Shown: piece after piece, positions 34,946 to 45,377 of the stretch
Layout of the letters: each line of letters begins with the position of its first letter
Position numbering within the stretch: position 1 is the first letter of the stretch
Origin: Bifidobacterium apri
GTDB lineage: Bacteria > Actinomycetota > Actinomycetes > Actinomycetales > Bifidobacteriaceae
Direction of reading: 5' to 3'
Assembly: GCF_009299485.1 (NCBI RefSeq)
Contig: NZ_WBSO01000001.1
Coordinates: 1 to 64,000, forward strand
Length of the DNA stretch: 64,000 bases
Position numbers and translations under genes: made by a program
Notes under the pieces: generated by a model
What the model was told of the DNA's origin: nothing
The model's input: only the letters and a program-made list of their open reading frames with translations
Databases searched by the model: none

Positions 34946-37573
34946 ATGCATTGGATGACACGGATGACTTCATGGGCCAAGCACCATGTTCTGGCGGTGG
35001 ACACCACCGTGACCGTACTGGTGGCCGTGTTGTTTCTGTTCGCGTCCGTCTCCACTGGTTCCACTCCCGGTGTGCTGTTCTATTGCCCGCCACCGGTACG
35101 CGCCCTATGGCAGATCGCCGTACTGGTTCCTGCGGCTACGCGACGGTGGCGTCCGGAGCCGAGCGCATGGGCGATTACCGCGATCGCCACGTGCCAGCTC
35201 ATCATCGGTCCGGTTCTGGTTCCCGCGGACTTGTTCGCCCTGACCGTGCTGTACGCCGTCATCGTGTACGGCAATCCGAAACGCAGCCGCCTGTTCGCTT
35301 GTCTTGCCCTCGCTCTCGGTATTCTCGCCTCGCTCGCACTGGCGATGTCAAGCAGCGTCGGGCCGGTGTTCGGCGATCCTGGTTCTGCGCAATCGGTCAT
35401 CTTGTGCCAAGGCACTGATCCTCATCAGTGTGCGCAGGAGTTCCTGTCGGTGCTTGCGGGCGCACTGATGCTGATCATCCTTTCTGTCATCACCGTCATA
35501 TTCCTCGCCTACTGGCAGCGTGCCCGGAACGTAACCATTACGATGCTACAGGAACGCAACGCGGCTTTGCAGGCAGGCGAGGAAGAGCGCCGGCGAATCG
35601 CCGCTTTGGCGGAACGCGCGCGGATCGCCCGAGATATGCATGATGTCGTCGCGCATACCCTGTCCATCATCATCGTGCAATCCGATGGCGGCAGGTATGC
35701 CGGGGCATCGAACCCGCAGATCGCCAAGGATACGATGCATACGATCGAGTACGAGTCGCACCGCGCGATGCAGGACATGCAGCATCTGCTGGGTGTGTTC
35801 GGACAGCCTGACCACGCCGATTACCGGCATGTCCGTGCATTGATCGATGAGGCGCGTCACTGGGACGCCGAGATGGATATCATGTATCAGCAAGCAGGGC
35901 AACCGCATCCTGCGTGGCTGAGTGAAACCGCCAGCACGGCGATGTACCGCATGGTCCAGGAAGCGTTGACCAATGTGCGCAAATACGGTGGTCCCGACGT
36001 GCACGTGAACATCGAGGAAACGTGGTCCGGCACCGGGCTGACCGTCCGCGTCACCGATGACGGGCGGGGCGCCAGCGCCGCCGCGGACGGTCATAAACCC
36101 GGTTTCGGGTTGCAAGGCATGCGGGAACGAATCACAATGGCCGGCGGCAGTGTCCAGGCTGGCCCAAGACTCAGCGGCGGTTTTGAAGTCATGGCGAGTG
36201 TGCCGTATCGTGACACCGATCACCGCATCGACACCCAGCCGGCGTATCCGGCGAATCCGCCGGCTACGGACACCAGCGCATCGATATCGCACAGGGCGCA
36301 AATATCCCATCCGGCACAGGCAACCGCCAGTCGACCACCCGCACCGACAACTGATATACAGTACAGTGATACAGTCGCCCCTGCAACGCCACCGGCGTAT
36401 GACAGCACCGATGAGAACGGGGCGATGCCGCGACGGCGCGATACCAAGCATCCCTTGTCCCTTTCGATGCGACCCGTACGAATCATGAACGGCCTGCTGC
36501 ACAGATGCTTCGGCAGCGCCCGCCCGGCACCGACTGCGTCAGCGGTCGACACCAACGCGGTCGAACGCATGTCCGTATGGTGGGAACGCCACTATCTCGC
36601 AGCGGATATCCTCTCCGGCGCGCTGTGGTTCGTGTTGTTCGCAATGATCGGTTCCAGCAATGATCTCACGTTCGTCATCAACGGACGCGAAGCGGATACC
36701 GGCAACCCGATCGTCGTGTGGATCGTCACCGCGCTGGTTATCACGCCCTGGATGTTCAGACGTCGTTTTCCGCGGGCAAGCGCCGCATTCGCCTTCGTAT
36801 TCGCGGTACTTCAGCTTCTGGTCATGCCAAGTATCCTGTTCGTCAACATCATCACGCTCGCCGTACTCTCCGCCGTGATCCTCTACGGCGACAACCGGGC
36901 CACCAGATATGCGATCGCCGCCGCCTGCGTGGCGACATGCCTGTGCGCCATGAATGTGCTCTCCGAAACGCTGGGGTACGATTCCCTGCTGACCATGCTT
37001 GCCCATCTGCCGCAGCTTCGACGTCCGGACGACTCCGCCGTCGTTGCAACCGCTTCCTCGTTCATCGCCGTAGCGCTCATGTGTCTGATCGCCGTCATCT
37101 CCGCCGTCTGGAAGCGCACAAGCGGCAATGATGCGCTGGTCCTGCAAGCTAGGGAGCAGGCAATCAACGAGGAGGCTCACCGTCAGCAGGTACTTGCCGC
37201 GAACGTGGAGCGCGACCGGATCAGCGCGAATATCCAAAGCGAAGTCACGCAGACACTGCAATCCGTCATCACCCGCACCGATGCCGGTCTGGCGATGTTC
37301 GAGCAGGCGGAGCGGGAAGGCAGCGAACCTGACGCTGATGCGGTACGCGACGCGTTCAAACAGATCGGCGAACAGGGCCGTGAGGCGTTGGCTCGGATGC
37401 GTGAGCTGCTCGGCGTGCTGCGCAAAACCGGGTTCAGCGATGAAAATCACGATCGCTCGGAGGATATCGCCCCGCTCGCCCCGGTTACCCCGGGAGCCGT
37501 ATCCGATGCGCTATCTGCCGCCGAAACTGCCGCCTCCGGCACCACCGCCGCCACCGCCGAATCCGCCGGATGA
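34946..37573 (+). CDS. Tandem LuxR-type sensor histidine kinase with pseudokinase second half
   Basis: 875 residues made of two sensor-kinase halves. The first has about six membrane helices (10-175), a HisKA_3 helix ERARIARDMHDVVAHTLS with phospho-acceptor His232, and a complete HATPase_c domain (N-box YRMVQEALTNVRKYGG, then DDGRGASAA and GFGLQGMRERI). A Pro/Thr/Ala linker follows (about 415-520). The second half repeats the membrane part and the dimerisation helix, but the matching residue is Gln764 (ERDRISANIQSEVTQTL) and there is no HATPase domain. A partner regulator lies at 39997, across a minus-strand gene. The ATG at 34946 follows AGGGTGA. The end overlaps the opposite gene by 63 bp. 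Confidence 0.88.
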   Translation: MHWMTRMTSWAKHHVLAVDTTVTVLVAVLFLFASVSTGSTPGVLFYCPPPVRALWQIAVLVPAATRRWRPEPSAWAITAIATCQLIIGPVLVPADLFALTVLYAVIVYGNPKRSRLFACLALALGILASLALAMSSSVGPVFGDPGSAQSVILCQGTDPHQCAQEFLSVLAGALMLIILSVITVIFLAYWQRARNVTITMLQERNAALQAGEEERRRIAALAERARIARDMHDVVAHTLSIIIVQSDGGRYAGASNPQIAKDTMHTIEYESHRAMQDMQHLLGVFGQPDHADYRHVRALIDEARHWDAEMDIMYQQAGQPHPAWLSETASTAMYRMVQEALTNVRKYGGPDVHVNIEETWSGTGLTVRVTDDGRGASAAADGHKPGFGLQGMRERITMAGGSVQAGPRLSGGFEVMASVPYRDTDHRIDTQPAYPANPPATDTSASISHRAQISHPAQATASRPPAPTTDIQYSDTVAPATPPAYDSTDENGAMPRRRDTKHPLSLSMRPVRIMNGLLHRCFGSARPAPTASAVDTNAVERMSVWWERHYLAADILSGALWFVLFAMIGSSNDLTFVINGREADTGNPIVVWIVTALVITPWMFRRRFPRASAAFAFVFAVLQLLVMPSILFVNIITLAVLSAVILYGDNRATRYAIAAACVATCLCAMNVLSETLGYDSLLTMLAHLPQLRRPDDSAVVATASSFIAVALMCLIAVISAVWKRTSGNDALVLQAREQAINEEAHRQQVLAANVERDRISANIQSEVTQTLQSVITRTDAGLAMFEQAEREGSEPDADAVRDAFKQIGEQGREALARMRELLGVLRKTGFSDENHDRSEDIAPLAPVTPGAVSDALSAAETAASGTTAATAESAG

Positions 37574-39721
37574 TCCAGAGCCTGAGGAGCTGAGCGTAGT
37601 CTCAACCGCGCTCTGGACCTCAACGAACCCGTCATTGAGCTGCGCACCCAAATCCGCGAAAGACGACGGCTCGAATGCCGCGACACCGGACCCGCCGCCT
37701 GCTGCAATGCCGGCGATGACGGCGCTGGGCAGCATCGTCGGACGGTACATCCAGTACAGCAAGGTGCCGTCCGCGTGGTCGTCAAGCCATTGCGGGTCGG
37801 CCAGTTCGGGAACCGCATGGACAAGTTGGTCCATCACCCGTTCGGACAGGCCGAGCGCCGCGGCATACACCAGGTAGCTATCCCACAATGCGAGATCGGG
37901 CGTCCCACGATCAGTAAAATCGCTGAAATCATTGAGATAGCGCTTGAAAGCGTCCAACTGTGAAGCCAGCTTGCTGCCACGCTCATTCAAACCGGAGAAC
38001 CGCATCAGGCCCATGCATAGACCCACGCACAACGCGACCGGAAGAATCGTCACCGCCTGCAAGAACAGGTTGTCCGCAAGCAACGCGCAACCGGCCACCA
38101 AGTAGATGAACGCGGCGATACTGACGATGATGCTCCCCCGGCCTGCAGGCACGGTGAGGTTCAGCTTCGAGAATTCCTCCTCAAGCAACGCCACCATGGT
38201 CCGCTGTTCTTCCGCGCCGTGTTCCCAATCCTTCATCAAGGAACGCATCTGCCGCATGTCGAATACCCGGGTCTTGCCGCGCTCCCCTACTGTTTCAAGG
38301 AAATCCAGCAGATCGTCCTCGCTGTCGCACAGGCGTAGCGCCGCGCGGCCGCCGGGCTCATCGCAGCCAGGTTCGATGACGATGGTCACGTCATCGGGTT
38401 TGACGGCGACGGTCGTACGTCCGCCGGACCGGTCCACGCTGTATTCGACAGCCGGAGACTGCCCGACGCCCGACAGTACGGCGGCGCGATCCGCTCCGGA
38501 CACATCGATGCCATCATACGATTCGGCGGCTCCAGGGAGGATCCTGATGGCATGCTTGGAGGCGAGCGACAGCATGGTGGCGCTCAGCGCACGCGCATTC
38601 GTTTGCGAAGAAGTGCAATGCTCGATCAGCGCGTTGAGCCGTGCGGCATTGTTCGGCGTCAGGTCAGGCGGTTCGCGGCGGTATGCGGTGTCCTTGGGGA
38701 ACGACGTCTTGCACATGTTGCCGCGCAGACAGGCAAGCATGGCCACGCACAGGATGATGCCGATAGTCGCGATAATGCAGACACGCATGACGAGTTCCCG
38801 GCGTTGGGCGTCACGGTATCGCGCCCAGCTGTCCGCCTTGGCCTGTTCCGAGACGATCAGGCCCTCCCGGTGTTCACCACCTGGCTCATGGCGGGAGACA
38901 TCGTTCATCTGGGCGGCATCGACCATGGCAACCACGTCGAGATACATGCCGGACTTCACGTTTTTCGCACTGAAATGCACCGTGCCGTCCTTGTCACGCG
39001 TGATCTGCGAGTCCGCACCCTCGAAATGCAGCCATACTCTTGAATTCTTCGCCGTGACGCCTTCGGGGAAAGTCACCGTGCCGGTCACCTCGCCGATCGG
39101 GACGTTGTTGCTGGTGCCGATCGGCTCCCACTGGAATGTGGCGACATCGTCATAGGCGGTGCAGACCCCTTCGAAGGTCATGGTGATGTCGAAACCCATG
39201 CTGTCCGCGTTCTCGGTCACGGGGATATTCCATCCGATCTCGATGGTGGGATATCGGTCCGAATAGCCGCCCGAGGCGTCCGGCTTGTCACGCTCCGGGT
39301 CATACGTCTGCGTACCGATTCCGGCCCGTTTGATGTACCAGTGTCCCGCATACGTGGAGTCCCACAGTGGCGTGGACTGGCCGCTGGGCACGATCGGGTC
39401 GGCCTGGGTGTAGGTCCTGCCGGTCGTGGTGTCCTTGACGCTCACCCCGGTGATGGCGGTGAGCTGGTCAGGATCAAGACGATACTGCTGGTACAGTTGC
39501 CGCCAAGGCTTGTTTCGTTTCTTCAGCGTCACATCGATATGCTCGCGGATTGTCAGATCGCCGTTGCGCTGGACTTCCACCTGATAGTCGGCGCTCCGAT
39601 ACGCCATGTCCGCGGAAGGGTGCATTTCGGCGTAGGTCCTGACGATGACGAATGTGCAGGCGAGCACCACAGCGATCGCGATACCGACCGCCCTTTTCCA
39701 TGCACCGGCTGTATACTTCAC
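37511..39721 (-). CDS. DUF2207 domain membrane protein
   Basis: 736 residues. An N-terminal signal anchor (about residues 10-30) precedes an extracytoplasmic DUF2207 domain (about 40-300, beginning YRSADYQVEVQRNGDLTIRE). A membrane helix follows (about 313-332), then a cytoplasmic part and a further pair of helices (about 545-595). The glycine-rich C-terminus (GGFGGGGGGAGGGSFGG) is typical of this family. The function is unknown; membership in the envelope is certain from topology. It lies between the tandem kinase and its probable regulator, and its last 63 bp are antisense to the end of the kinase. Confidence 0.88.
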   Translation of the reverse strand: MKYTAGAWKRAVGIAIAVVLACTFVIVRTYAEMHPSADMAYRSADYQVEVQRNGDLTIREHIDVTLKKRNKPWRQLYQQYRLDPDQLTAITGVSVKDTTTGRTYTQADPIVPSGQSTPLWDSTYAGHWYIKRAGIGTQTYDPERDKPDASGGYSDRYPTIEIGWNIPVTENADSMGFDITMTFEGVCTAYDDVATFQWEPIGTSNNVPIGEVTGTVTFPEGVTAKNSRVWLHFEGADSQITRDKDGTVHFSAKNVKSGMYLDVVAMVDAAQMNDVSRHEPGGEHREGLIVSEQAKADSWARYRDAQRRELVMRVCIIATIGIILCVAMLACLRGNMCKTSFPKDTAYRREPPDLTPNNAARLNALIEHCTSSQTNARALSATMLSLASKHAIRILPGAAESYDGIDVSGADRAAVLSGVGQSPAVEYSVDRSGGRTTVAVKPDDVTIVIEPGCDEPGGRAALRLCDSEDDLLDFLETVGERGKTRVFDMRQMRSLMKDWEHGAEEQRTMVALLEEEFSKLNLTVPAGRGSIIVSIAAFIYLVAGCALLADNLFLQAVTILPVALCVGLCMGLMRFSGLNERGSKLASQLDAFKRYLNDFSDFTDRGTPDLALWDSYLVYAAALGLSERVMDQLVHAVPELADPQWLDDHADGTLLYWMYRPTMLPSAVIAGIAAGGGSGVAAFEPSSFADLGAQLNDGFVEVQSAVETTLSSSGSGSSGGFGGGGGGAGGGSFGGR

Positions 39722-39996
39722 CGCTCACCACTCCTTGTGGCCTCTCCTTGCGCTCTCTCCAAGCGACTTCTCCCGCCGCATCGGGCAACGCCGTCGGGGC
39801 TTATGCCCGGCCGCGCAGTCCGTCATCAAGGCGCTGCACACAGCCGCCATGGCAGGCCTCTCATGAGTACCAGTATTCCAACAGTCGAGTACATCGGGGT
39901 TCGCCGCTGCCGTCGATGTCCGTCCCGCGAACGCATATGCGCACGATATGGGACTGCATCTGGCGAGCGACCCCGTCACCGGATACAGTGGAGATC

Positions 39997-40734
39997 ATGA
40001 ATCAACAGCAGCATATCCGTGTAATCATCGCGGACGACCAGGAGCTCGTGCGCGTCGGGTTCGCCATGGTTATCGGCTCCCAAGCGGACATGGAGGTGGT
40101 CGGACAGGCCGGCGACGGCGACCGGGCTGTCGAGCTCGTGCAAAAGCTGCATCCTGATGTCGTGCTCATGGACGTACGCATGCCCGGCATGGACGGGATT
40201 GAGGCGACCCGGCGCATCACCGGTATGGAATCCAGTTCACCCCGAACTGATGACGACGGTACCGGGCATGTCACCCGTGTCATCATCCTCACCACTTTCG
40301 ATCTGGACGAATATGTGATGTCCGCCATCAATGCGGGCGCATCGGGCTTCCTGCTCAAGGACACTGAGCCGGAAACGCTGCTGGCCTCCATCCGTACCGT
40401 GTATCAGGGCAACGCGATCATCGCCCCGTCCGCAACCAAGCGGCTTATCGAGAATATGGTCGAAGGCAAGCTCGCCCCCACCGAGCAACCCGAGGTTTCC
40501 GACGGCACCGGAACGCAGTACACCGATCCGGAACTCGCCGAATTGACCGAACGTGAACGCGAGGTGCTCATCGAAATCGCGCACGGATTGAGCAACCAGG
40601 AAATCGCCGATAAGTTGTTCATCAGCCTGCCGACCGTGAAAACGCATGTCGCGCATATTCTGGCGAAAATCAACGCCCGCGACCGGGTGCAGGCCGTCGT
40701 GTTCGCCTACGAGAACCGACTGGTCCGCCCCTAG
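39997..40734 (+). CDS. LuxR/NarL-family response regulator
   Basis: 245 residues. The receiver (about 8-135) has the acidic pair in IIADDQE, the phospho-acceptor Asp in VVLMDVRMPGMDG (about residue 58) and the Lys in GFLLKDTEPE. A LuxR helix-turn-helix (about 180-240) begins LTEREREVLIEIAHGLSNQEIA. About 15 residues of Ser/Thr/Asp-rich insertion (SSSPRTDDDGTG) sit inside the receiver. The ATG at 39997 follows GGAG. Its natural partner is the tandem kinase ending at 37573; the nearest plausible target is the ABC exporter at 40841-44304. Confidence 0.92.
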   Translation: MNQQQHIRVIIADDQELVRVGFAMVIGSQADMEVVGQAGDGDRAVELVQKLHPDVVLMDVRMPGMDGIEATRRITGMESSSPRTDDDGTGHVTRVIILTTFDLDEYVMSAINAGASGFLLKDTEPETLLASIRTVYQGNAIIAPSATKRLIENMVEGKLAPTEQPEVSDGTGTQYTDPELAELTEREREVLIEIAHGLSNQEIADKLFISLPTVKTHVAHILAKINARDRVQAVVFAYENRLVRP

Positions 40735-40765
40735 GAGGGCACGCCAAACCACTTGATACAACCTA

Positions 40766-40798
40766 GGGCCCGTCACTGCTCAATGCAATGGCGGGCCC
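40766..40798. terminator. Hairpin between convergent regulator and exporter genes
   Basis: GGGCCCG (40766-40772) and CGGGCCC (40792-40798) form a 7-bp GC-only stem with a 19-base loop in the 106-bp gap between the convergent genes. There is no T-run; this is probably a shared bidirectional terminator. Confidence 0.45.
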
Positions 40799-40840
40799 CA
40801 TCATGCGCCGGCCGTACCGACCGGTCAGGCACCGTCCAGA

Positions 40841-43459
40841 TCAGGCTTCAGCGAGCGCTTCAACCGGCGGCGTCTTGACCGCGCGCCGTGCCGGGAAGAC
40901 GCTGGCGAGCAGGGCTGCCGCAGCGGCGACGACCAGCACGATCAGATCGAGTTTCCATTCGCTGATGAACGCGACCTTGCCGTAGGGGCTGAGCACCATG
41001 TAGGAGCCGACCCAGCCGAAGGCGATGCCCAGAATCTCGCCCGCGATGCCGGCGACCAGCGAGATGACCAGCGATTCGACGGCCAGCGACCATCGCAGCT
41101 GGCCGCGAGTCATACCGATGGCTCGCAAGGTTGCGGATTCGCGGGTGCGTTCGATAACCGACAGGCTCAACGTGTTGGCCACGCCGATCAGTGCGATAAG
41201 CACGGCGACTGCAAGCAGCGCGACCAGAAGCGTGAGCATCGTGTCGACGATCTGGTTCCACTGGACACGTTCGGCGATAGGGCCGGACAATGAGGCACCT
41301 GCGCTTGTGCCGATGGCGGTCTGCGCGTTGGTGAGGATGTCCACGGCGGAAGCTTTCGACGTGTCGACCGCGGCGAGGATGATATGCCCGTCCGCCTGCA
41401 CTTGCTTGTTCTGGAAATAGGATTCGTTGACGAACAAGGTGACGATGACATCCGGGTCGACATTGCGGTAATCCCTCTGGGTGACGGCGTAGGTCAGCGT
41501 GGCGGCATCGGACGCGCTGTCGCCGTCATCGTTGGAAGCGCTGAAGCTCACTTCACCGTTCTTGAACGAGAGAACCTTGCCGGTGAACGACGAGTACGTG
41601 GGAGCCAAGGCCTTGCCTTCGTCAAGGCTGACCCCGGTGAGATTCGCGTGCAGCACCTTGGACAGCGTGGCGGTGTCGGGCACACCGATCAGGGTGGCGC
41701 TGCGCTCTTCACCGTCGATGGTGACGCTGCCCCGGGCGATGGGCGCGTACAGTGTCGTCGTCACGCCGTCAATCTTGCCGATCTTGTCGGCGACGGACTG
41801 GCTCAGCGTGCTGCCCTTGGCGATCATATCGACGCTGTAGTGCGTGTCGAGCGTGTTGTTCATCGTCTGTTTGGCGCATGCGGCACCCGTCCCGATGCAT
41901 GAGACGAGTGTCACGCCGATCAGCAGGGCGACACCAGTGGATGCGACACGCCTCGGGTTCTTCTGGATATTGGCATGCGCGATTTTCGCGGCAGGACCGA
42001 ACAGTGCGGCGAAGGCACCGCCGAGACGCATGAGCAGCGGCATCCAGAAGGCCGCGGTGACCACCAGGCCGATAAAGATCAGGGCGCAGCCTGCGATGGC
42101 GGACAGCAGCATCGTCGGATAATCGTCGCTCAGATTCGAGGAGGACATGGACGAGCGGAGCGTCATCACCGCGCCGACGGTTAACGCTGCACCGAGGGCG
42201 ATCAGCAGGAAGCCGATGATGCCCCGGGCGATGCCGGCACGCTTGTTGTCACTGATATCGATGGGTCGCAATGCCTCCAATGGGGTGACTCGCGTCGCGG
42301 AACGCGCAGACCCGATCGAGGCGAGCACGGTCATGACGACACCGAACGCGAGCGGAATCACAAAGACCTGCCAGGTGAACACCAGTCCGCCGGTCATGCC
42401 CAGGCTCTTGAGCGCGTGGCTGTGGACGACGATCGCCATGATCGCGGAGCCGAATGCGATGCCCAGCACCGAAGCAATCACACCGAGAATACCTGCTTCG
42501 CCGATGACAGAGCGGTACAACTGGCCTTTTTGCGCGCCGATCGTGCGCAGCAACGCCAGGGTGCGGCGGCGTTGGGCGATCAGCACTTGGAAGGTGTTGG
42601 CGATGACGAGTGCCGCAACGAACATCGCGAGGATGCCGAAGCACATGAGGAACACCGTGACGGCGTTGGTGCCGGACTGGCTGAGCGCCTTGAGCGCCTC
42701 ATCCCCCGCTTTCTGCCGGGTTTCGATGCTGTAACCGTTCGGCAGTTCCTTCTTGATCGATGCGACGGCGGTATTGGCTTTGGCTTCGTCGATATCCAGG
42801 GTCATGCCGGTGAACATCAGGTCGGATTCGCTGTCCGTTCCCTGAAGATTCGCGAGGGTGTGCACGCTGATTACGGCGGCACCGCCATAGGCGCCGAATG
42901 CGCCATTGGTGTCTTCGGTGAAGCCGCTGACCGTCAATTCAACGGAATCGCTGCCGCTCATGCCGGAACCGTAGTTCGCGGCGAGCGTCACCTTGTCGCC
43001 GATATTCACCGAAAGCTGGTCGGCGAGTTTGACCGGCAGCGCGATTTGCTTGTCCCCTGTCGGCTGATGGCCTTTGACCATGGTGACCGGCAGCAGGCGA
43101 TCATCGCTCGACGCGTTGATGGCGAGCAGCGTGGCGCTGTTGTCCCCCGTTGACGCGTTGACCGGAATGCTCTGCTGGATGTACGTGGATTTCACACCGT
43201 CGGTGGAGGTGATCTGCTTGGTGTTCACCTCACCGATGGTGGGTGGTACCGAGCCTGATCCGCTCAACGTCGACGTGCTTTGGATGATGTAATTCGCTTG
43301 CGCATACTGGGCGGTCAGCTGGGTGCGCAGGGTGTCGTTGAGCGTGTTGCCGAACAGGAAGGTGCAGGCGATGAACGCCGTGCCGATCATGATGGCGATT
43401 CCAGCAGGAATCAGCATCTTCATGTTCTTTTTCATCATTTTGATCGTTATCGACCACAT
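40841..43459 (-). CDS. ABC exporter permease, FtsX/MacB type
   Basis: 872 residues. An N-terminal membrane helix (IPAGIAIMIGTAFIACTFLFG, about 17-37) and a large extracytoplasmic domain precede an FtsX core (about 275-410). A second helix/extracytoplasmic/FtsX set follows (about 420-870), with SVIERTRESATLRAIGMTRGQ in the second core and LIAQRRRTLALLRTIGAQKGQ in the first. This doubled architecture is usual for actinobacterial exporters of lipids, peptides or antibiotics. The ATPase gene precedes it by 32 bp on the same strand, so the pair forms an operon. The substrate is unknown. Confidence 0.93.
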   Translation of the reverse strand: MWSITIKMMKKNMKMLIPAGIAIMIGTAFIACTFLFGNTLNDTLRTQLTAQYAQANYIIQSTSTLSGSGSVPPTIGEVNTKQITSTDGVKSTYIQQSIPVNASTGDNSATLLAINASSDDRLLPVTMVKGHQPTGDKQIALPVKLADQLSVNIGDKVTLAANYGSGMSGSDSVELTVSGFTEDTNGAFGAYGGAAVISVHTLANLQGTDSESDLMFTGMTLDIDEAKANTAVASIKKELPNGYSIETRQKAGDEALKALSQSGTNAVTVFLMCFGILAMFVAALVIANTFQVLIAQRRRTLALLRTIGAQKGQLYRSVIGEAGILGVIASVLGIAFGSAIMAIVVHSHALKSLGMTGGLVFTWQVFVIPLAFGVVMTVLASIGSARSATRVTPLEALRPIDISDNKRAGIARGIIGFLLIALGAALTVGAVMTLRSSMSSSNLSDDYPTMLLSAIAGCALIFIGLVVTAAFWMPLLMRLGGAFAALFGPAAKIAHANIQKNPRRVASTGVALLIGVTLVSCIGTGAACAKQTMNNTLDTHYSVDMIAKGSTLSQSVADKIGKIDGVTTTLYAPIARGSVTIDGEERSATLIGVPDTATLSKVLHANLTGVSLDEGKALAPTYSSFTGKVLSFKNGEVSFSASNDDGDSASDAATLTYAVTQRDYRNVDPDVIVTLFVNESYFQNKQVQADGHIILAAVDTSKASAVDILTNAQTAIGTSAGASLSGPIAERVQWNQIVDTMLTLLVALLAVAVLIALIGVANTLSLSVIERTRESATLRAIGMTRGQLRWSLAVESLVISLVAGIAGEILGIAFGWVGSYMVLSPYGKVAFISEWKLDLIVLVVAAAAALLASVFPARRAVKTPPVEALAEA

Positions 43460-43491
43460 GGGAATGTCCTTGCTTGTCTCGTATCTGTCAT

Positions 43492-44304
<813 letters not shown>

Positions 44305-44567
44305 GGATCTTCCCTCCGCTCGTTCGTCCGGACCTTTCCTGGACGTATACCCTTAATCTATCGAATGGTGAACGGAAAACCCATCATGCGCGAGACGGAA
44401 AATCCATCGGACCCGACATCATCCCCAAGAATGACTCCATAGGTGGAATCCCTGAATGCGCAGACGACACGCCGGATACAGCATAGGGGCAAAACCGGGC
44501 GGGGACATGACGGACCGGGGAACAACGCGGAGCCGACCACCGATGACAGATTCGGTGCTCGCACGCC

Positions 44568-45377
44568 TCACAGCATGGCCATGGCGACCAGCGCGACAAC
44601 GGTGCAGACGATCGTCACCGCTGCGATCGCCCAGTCAATGGGCCGCATCGACAGGCGCACACGGTAGGAACGCTTGACACCGGGCAACCCCAAACCGCGT
44701 GACTCCATAGCCCAGCCGACGCTCCGGCTCATTCGGTAGGCGCGAATCAGTACGGCGACAATGACGGGAATCCACGCGCGCGCACGGGCCAACAGCAGCG
44801 TACACGGGTTGCGGATGCCACGCGCCCGAGCCCCCTCGCCGGACAGATCAAGACCGCGAGCGCGCTGAGCGTCCCGCACCGAGGTGACGATATGGGCGAA
44901 TACCGGAATGTACCGCAATGCCGTCGCCAGCGTCAACCCGGCTTGATACGGCAAGCCGAGCGCGACCGCACCGCGGATCAGTCGCGCCTGGCTGGTGGTG
45001 AACAGCGTGAGGAAACACGCGAAGCCGAGCGCCGGAATACGCAGTCCCATGACCACCGCCATCAGCAGATTCTCCCGTGTCAGCCGCAACCAACCCCAGT
45101 CAACCAGCACATGAGCGCCCGAACGGTCGAATATCGGCCACAGGATGACGATGAACGCGATGATGACGGCGAGGATTTTCCACACCCATGCAATACTGCG
45201 CCATGGGATGCGGTCGGTGAGCAACAGGATATGCTCCAGCACCAACGCGCCAAGCATCAGCGGCCAGGTACGCCACACCAGGCACAGGACGAGCAGGACA
45301 AGCGAAATGAGGAATTTGACACGCGGATCGACGCGGTGCAACCAGCCATCACCGGGAACATACAGGTCGGCGTCCAT
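44568..45377 (-). CDS. ecfT: Energy-coupling factor transporter transmembrane protein EcfT
   Basis: 269 residues with about five membrane helices, the shared T component of an ECF vitamin/metal transporter. The coupling-helix signatures are recognisable as RDAQRARGLDL (about residues 166-176) and SRSVGWAMESRGLG (about 217-230), corresponding to the family's two A-R-G type motifs. The start overlaps the ecfA stop by one base (TGATG), so translation is coupled. Confidence 0.92.
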   Translation of the reverse strand: MDADLYVPGDGWLHRVDPRVKFLISLVLLVLCLVWRTWPLMLGALVLEHILLLTDRIPWRSIAWVWKILAVIIAFIVILWPIFDRSGAHVLVDWGWLRLTRENLLMAVVMGLRIPALGFACFLTLFTTSQARLIRGAVALGLPYQAGLTLATALRYIPVFAHIVTSVRDAQRARGLDLSGEGARARGIRNPCTLLLARARAWIPVIVAVLIRAYRMSRSVGWAMESRGLGLPGVKRSYRVRLSMRPIDWAIAAVTIVCTVVALVAMAML

